A model generated the notes under the pieces. That model was given only the letters and a program-made list of their open reading frames with translations. It searched no databases and was not told where the DNA came from. From Liolophura sinensis (taxonomy: Eukaryota > Mollusca > Polyplacophora > Chitonida > Chitonidae), in the NCBI RefSeq assembly GCF_032854445.1, contig NC_088304.1, forward strand, positions 24,537,513 to 24,601,512: a DNA stretch of 64,000 bases. The letters are read 5' to 3'. Of the stretch, positions 59,813 through 64,000 are shown piece by piece. Every line of letters begins with the position of its first letter. The first letter of the stretch is position 1. A program made the position numbers and the translations under genes.

Positions 59813-61205
59813 ATTTGTATATTGGAATAGCCAAGCATATGAGTTGATGCAATTACGTGCACCTATCGCTGTCGTCTATGATGTCGACTGTCGATTCATT
59901 TCCCTGTACACATTAGTCAATATGCAGGATACCTTCGTCGATTCGACTCAATCACATCTTGGTAGGAATGCAGAATATGGGATTAAGGCAGACTTTCGTC
60001 TTTGCAGTAGGCCTGTTTCACGTGTCACAGTGGGTCATTTATTTCTTTCTAGAGGTGTTAATCTCTAGAATGTGAATGGAAAGGAACCCACCGGACCCCC
60101 CGGAACCTCCATCCCAACCAAACTCCTCCACACCCACAGGTGCTAAGAATACGGGAGTTGTGTCACTGTGAAAAACCATGACAACCAGTGCATGGACCGC
60201 TGTACAAGGAATGCATAATCCTGATCCTACGGTATCTCCATGTGAACAAAACTAGCTCCACCTTCCCTGGCTGCTCCAAGCTTCCTCACGCCGCGATACT
60301 CTATACTCTTTCCAGCAGGGATCCAACCATTTGCGTAAGCTTTTTCGAAAGTTTGACCCTGATGTCATTTTCAGTGTATATGGCCTGCATGCGGCGACGA
60401 TTAAATGATTAATTACGTCACGAGTTTCCATTTCTAACGGGTTCTGTCTGCCGCTGTTATAATAGAGGCTGGGACCTTCAAGGTCCAGTGACTTTGGTCT
60501 ACTGTTCCATGTGCCGCACCAAATTAACGTGAGAAAGTCGTCCATGTTAGCCATCCCATTTATAGTTCTATATACCATGTACTCATATGATCCGTATTTG
60601 ACAAGAAGAGACCTATACTTCCAAAGTAGATTGGAATCGAATTACAAACGCATTTAACCTATTCTACGCCTTGTGATCATTTTATGTTTAGGCCTCCGCC
60701 TTTGGGGCTATTACCATATTTGCTATTCACTCTGATCAAAATATTATATTATGTAGGCCTATGTCAGTCTGTGCTGGACCGTAATTAAGAAAAACACACT
60801 GTTTTAAAGAAAAAACTGAAAGGCCATAGGGTCTTTTTGATTTTTGAAATATATAGTAGGGCTACCGGTATGTGAGTTTGCGGCATGCATTGGCCTATAG
60901 CCATTCAGACATTTAACCTCATGCTTACATTTTACTGAATAATATGTTTGCTGTGCTGTGCTCATGGAGGCAACTTTGTTTGTATACAAAAATATTTAAA
61001 CTTTTGATGTTCTCTCTCGACGTGATACCATCGAAATCTCACCGACTTTTAATATAGCATTACGCCCATAAATCCATTCAGTTGTTCTTCACAATAAAAA
61101 TATTAGGGGGTTTCCCTACACGTGACAGAGGGCGCTGCGAGCTACAGAGCACTGCCGCTTGATTCGACTTGTCGGGCGAGTCGCGTGGAGCTAAAAATAA
61201 ACTGC

Positions 61206-61222
61206 AACCCGTCAGACGGGTT
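61206..61222. repeat. Palindrome identical to the core of 7023-7041
   Basis: AACCCGTCAGACGGGTT: 8-bp arms around one base, followed by TTTT. Flanks are only loosely similar to the other copy when inverted. Confidence 0.5.
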
Positions 61223-61964
61223 TTCTTGATGTAGCGAAAAGAATAGCTAACTGGAGATCTCTCGATTTACAGGTAGACAGGGACGTGGTTGAAGGGGCCT
61301 AAGGTAAGCCAAGTACGCCCAGTCATACTTGTGACCAGTTTTCAGGATGGGGAACGTAACTGGGCGAAGGAATTGACAACGACATTTTGGGATCCAGGAA
61401 TAGCAAGTTGGGATACCACGGAATTGCAAGGAAGAGCCATTCTTCGTCAGGTGTGGGGTGTGGTAATAGGTAAGATACATAGATATTATGATTTATAATT
61501 TATCAAAATTAAAACCAGGTGGTTTTGTTTAGAACAGAACCACTGCAGTAAATGGGTACGGTATATAACATTTGTTGGGTTTAATAAATAGGGTGGGGGC
61601 ATGTTTAGGGTGTAAACTTGTATATACCGGTAACCCTGAAGTAAGTATACACACCGTTTGAACACTAACATACGACTTTGCTACTACAGTTTGAGTGATT
61701 AGAGAGCCTGACTTCTATATAACTGTATGTACACAGGTGTAGGTTTGGGTGTGTATAGCTCACGTGTATACATGTATTCGTGCATGGATGTAGGCCTGTG
61801 TCTCTGATGGGGTTTTGTGTTGTATGCATATACTTGTATACAAGCAGTCGTTAAATTTGGTATTAAATATTCTGTTGCTTGTATTTATTTTACCTTTCAT
61901 TTGCTTATATCAATGCCAATAAGTTGTGAACACTTTTTTTTATCACTTCACTCAATATAATCAA

Positions 61965-61992
61965 TATATATATATATATATATATATATTTT
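61965..61992. repeat. (TA)n microsatellite
   Basis: A run of alternating T and A followed by T-rich sequence. Confidence 0.9.
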
Positions 61993-62475
61993 TATTTTTT
62001 TTATTTTTATGTACATGTTTAATATATATATTTTATCGTCATGATTAATTTTTGGGCAGGAGGCAATGAAACAAAACAATATTTCTAAAATTCACAATGA
62101 GCAATACACAAGCCAACCCGTCATTGAATAAAGCGCACTTTTGTGTCTACAAGCCTATCCCGTTATAGATGATAGGTTTATACACATGCCAAATGTGCGA
62201 ACCAAAATTGGAATGACATTTGATTTCAGTCTAAATTTTTTAAATGCTTGATATTACCCATATTAATAATAGGTATATTTCATAATATTTCATAATGTAG
62301 ACCTGCATTTTCATAATATGCTAATCTGGTACAGTGACAGAATCTTGTGAAGTTAAGGTTGCTGCTACTGTTTGGTGTTTAACCATGTCTCAGATGATTA
62401 TTTTTGAAGTTAGAAAGACAAGATTGATATCTTTGTTGGTCGCAGACACACACAGAAATTCATTTTAATAACATC

Positions 62476-62536
62476 GTCGTCAAATGACTGAAAAATTGTT
62501 GAGTACGACGTTAAACCCCAAGCACTCTCTCACTCA
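62476..62536 (+). mobile_element. SINE tail fragment (family B)
   Basis: 'aaatgactgaaaaattgttg' and 'agtacgacgttaaacccc' match the tail of the element at 29891-30237 in opposite orientation. Confidence 0.65.
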
Positions 62537-62984
62537 TTTTAATAACAAGCAGATTTTCTATTGAACTGACGTATGCAGTTTTACAACATGCCCAAAACAG
62601 CAACATGAACTTTACAACTGCCGAGTATAAACAAATGTATTTTGTTACCCAAAGTACGATTGTTCCATGGTCACTTCCTGCAGTGTTTATGTAGTATTTG
62701 ATTGCTTGTGGGTGTGCCCTTCCATCAAAGCAGCATGTGTGTGTGTACAATATTATACATGAAAGCTTGGCTATATAGAGCACCCAGCTAGCAGCCTGCA
62801 GAACCATGCAGGTTCAATTCAAAGTTCAGGCATCATGAAAGTTTCAAATTTTCTCACTTTTTTGTTATTAAGCATTCATAAGATAACAGACCAAGTTGTT
62901 TAAGTTAGCCCATTTTTGATGTACTTTGGCTGTGCTTGAGTGGGGCATCTTACTTTGTGTCTGTTGTTATGAATTGGGAGTGAG

Positions 62985-63150
62985 GTAGCAATCAGTAGGG
63001 GCAGCAAGCAGTGAGGTAGCAAGCAGTAGGTGCAGCAAGCAGTGAGGTAGCAAGCAGTAGGGGCAGCAAGCAGTGAGGTAGCAAGCAGTAGGGGCAGCAA
63101 GCAGTGAGATAGCAAGCAGTAGGAGCAGCAAGCAGTGAGGTAGCAAACAA
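62985..63150. repeat. 31-bp minisatellite
   Basis: About five units 'agcagtgaggtagcaagcag' plus 'taggggcagca'. The minus-strand open frames here are repeat artefacts. Confidence 0.9.
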
Positions 63151-63289
63151 GTATGTGCTGGGATTAACTGTTATGTTCATCGACTAGCAAACAAAAATAC
63201 ACAATATGTACTGGCATTAGCCCCCTCTCCCAACTCCACCACTTCAACTCACCTACCATTCACACAAACATACACGCTCTTAAAATGTA

Positions 63290-63655
63290 CATGTAGTGCC
63301 AGTCCAGTTAAGATGGCTGATATAATGCACATGTAGCGCCAATCTAGATCAGATGGCTGTAATAATGTACATGCAGTGCCAGTCCAGATAAGATGGCCGA
63401 AATAATATACATGTAGTGCCAGTCCAGATAAGATGGCTGACATAATGCACATGTAGTGCCAGTCTAGATAAGATGACTGATATAATGCACGTGTAGTGCC
63501 AATCTAGATCAGATGGCTGTAATAATGTACATGCAGTGCCAGTCCATATAAGATGGCTGATATAATGCACATGTAGTGCCAATCTAGACCAGATGGCTGT
63601 AATAATGTGCATGCAGTGCCAGTCCAGATAAGATGGCTGTAATAATGCTAATGCG
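63290..63655. repeat. 40-bp minisatellite
   Basis: About nine units of roughly 40 bp ('gtgccagtccagataagatg', 'gctgatataatgcacatgta'), ending about 260 bp before the right-edge gene. Confidence 0.9.
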
Positions 63656-63915
63656 ATACACATGTGTTTGCATTTAGATCAACATGTGGATTGATATGGC
63701 TTCGGAGGAGCCACCTCTATGCCCAACCCAAGAACAGTAATAATAATTATAACAATAATTGCATCTAACTTGCCAAAGATTTACTACAGGCAATGCTTTT
63801 TTTTTTCAACCCACAGAAATGAACACTTACACAGTAAGGTGTTAAACAAGATTCAAGACATAAAAAAAAATGTATTGGAATGAATAAATCCAGGTCTATT
63901 TCATTTTTCAGGAAA

Positions 63916-64000
63916 ATGTTGTCGCGCTGCCTATTGGGGGCGTGGCTTGTCACCCTGGTAACCACAGGGTTGGCGCAAACCCCCGCAACTCTTCGTCAAA
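63916..64000 (+). CDS. Start of a secreted or membrane protein, probably a fourth receptor (partial)
   Basis: ATG at 63916 lies four bases after an acceptor (catttttcag ending 63911). The reading is a good signal peptide, 'MLSRCLLGAWLVTLVTTGLA', then 'QTPATLRQ', and it stays open to the edge. The start-exon layout and the Q-x-x-T pattern after the leader resemble the first exons at 3500 ('QPLTSQTC') and 54931 ('QRITQQTC'), and the orientation continues the alternation of the cluster. Family membership is inference; only 28 residues are visible. Confidence 0.5.
   Translation, partial: MLSRCLLGAWLVTLVTTGLAQTPATLRQ

Larger units (their letters stand above)
54932..63911. other. Head-to-head intergenic region
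   Basis: The spacer between the five-VFT gene and the right-edge gene, holding five minisatellites (55125-56200, 59000-59480, 62985-63150, 63290-63655) and SINE scraps. A weak plus-strand exon-like stretch at 61345-61470 ('ttttcag' to GTAAGA) has no recognisable product. No promoter element can be named with confidence. Confidence 0.5.

Noticed and set aside
60252-60578. 108-codon minus-strand open frame resembling a mobile-element fragment
   Set aside because: I could not match it to a transposase or reverse transcriptase motif; left unannotated.
61345-61470. Possible plus-strand exon between ttttcag and GTAAGA
   Set aside because: Open in one frame but no recognisable product, no neighbouring exon in phase, and not alignable to VFT sequence.
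62900-63663. Minus-strand open frames with Leu/Ala/Thr or His/Tyr/Ile repeats
   Set aside because: Translations of the 31-bp and 40-bp minisatellites.

Overview
The window is animal nuclear DNA: introns with GT/AG borders, AT-rich spacers, many minisatellites, and at least three kinds of tRNA-derived SINE. The commonest SINE (tRNA-like head, conserved body, a tail reading as 'acgccgtactcaagaatatt' when inverted) is of a kind I associate with molluscs, so a marine mollusc, perhaps a bivalve, is likely. No species is assigned.

The genes are class C G-protein-coupled receptor (metabotropic glutamate receptor-like) paralogs whose orientation alternates -, +, -, +. (1) A minus-strand gene runs off the left edge; only its signal-peptide exon (3314-3500), exon 2 (1361-1447) and the start of exon 3 (1-45) are inside. 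(2) A plus-strand gene, 13868-28531, has 14 exons: signal peptide, three Venus flytrap (VFT) ligand-binding modules and a seven-helix domain. (3) A minus-strand gene, 54931-31371, has 14 exons whose phases all agree. It gives about 3,099 residues: signal peptide, FIVE tandem VFT modules, a seven-helix domain and a cytoplasmic tail of about 350 residues. (4) A plus-strand signal peptide begins at 63916 and runs off the right edge.

The main discovery candidate is the multi-VFT receptor design. Textbook class C receptors carry one VFT per chain; here three or five are strung in front of one membrane domain. In the five-VFT gene the added modules are phase-0 exon cassettes, each opening with a short 'VG-aromatic-x-x-G' type strand and a three-cysteine linker. 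This implies growth by tandem exon duplication.

Two further signals stand out. The plus gene carries about 14 frameshifts, 12 of them +1, all between 20040 and 24245, while every splice site and all flanking exons are intact. This is either an indel-rich patch of assembly or an unusual gene lesion. In the left gene, a 35-bp minisatellite (about 25 copies) is built from the 3' end of an exon plus its splice donor, so the intron holds a row of decoy donors.

Layout: 1-3510 left gene; 3514-13860 head-to-head spacer with a 3-kb minisatellite field (9130-12175); 13861-28531 three-VFT gene; 28532-31370 tail-to-tail spacer; 31371-54931 five-VFT gene; 54932-63911 head-to-head spacer with several minisatellites; 63912-64000 start of the fourth gene.
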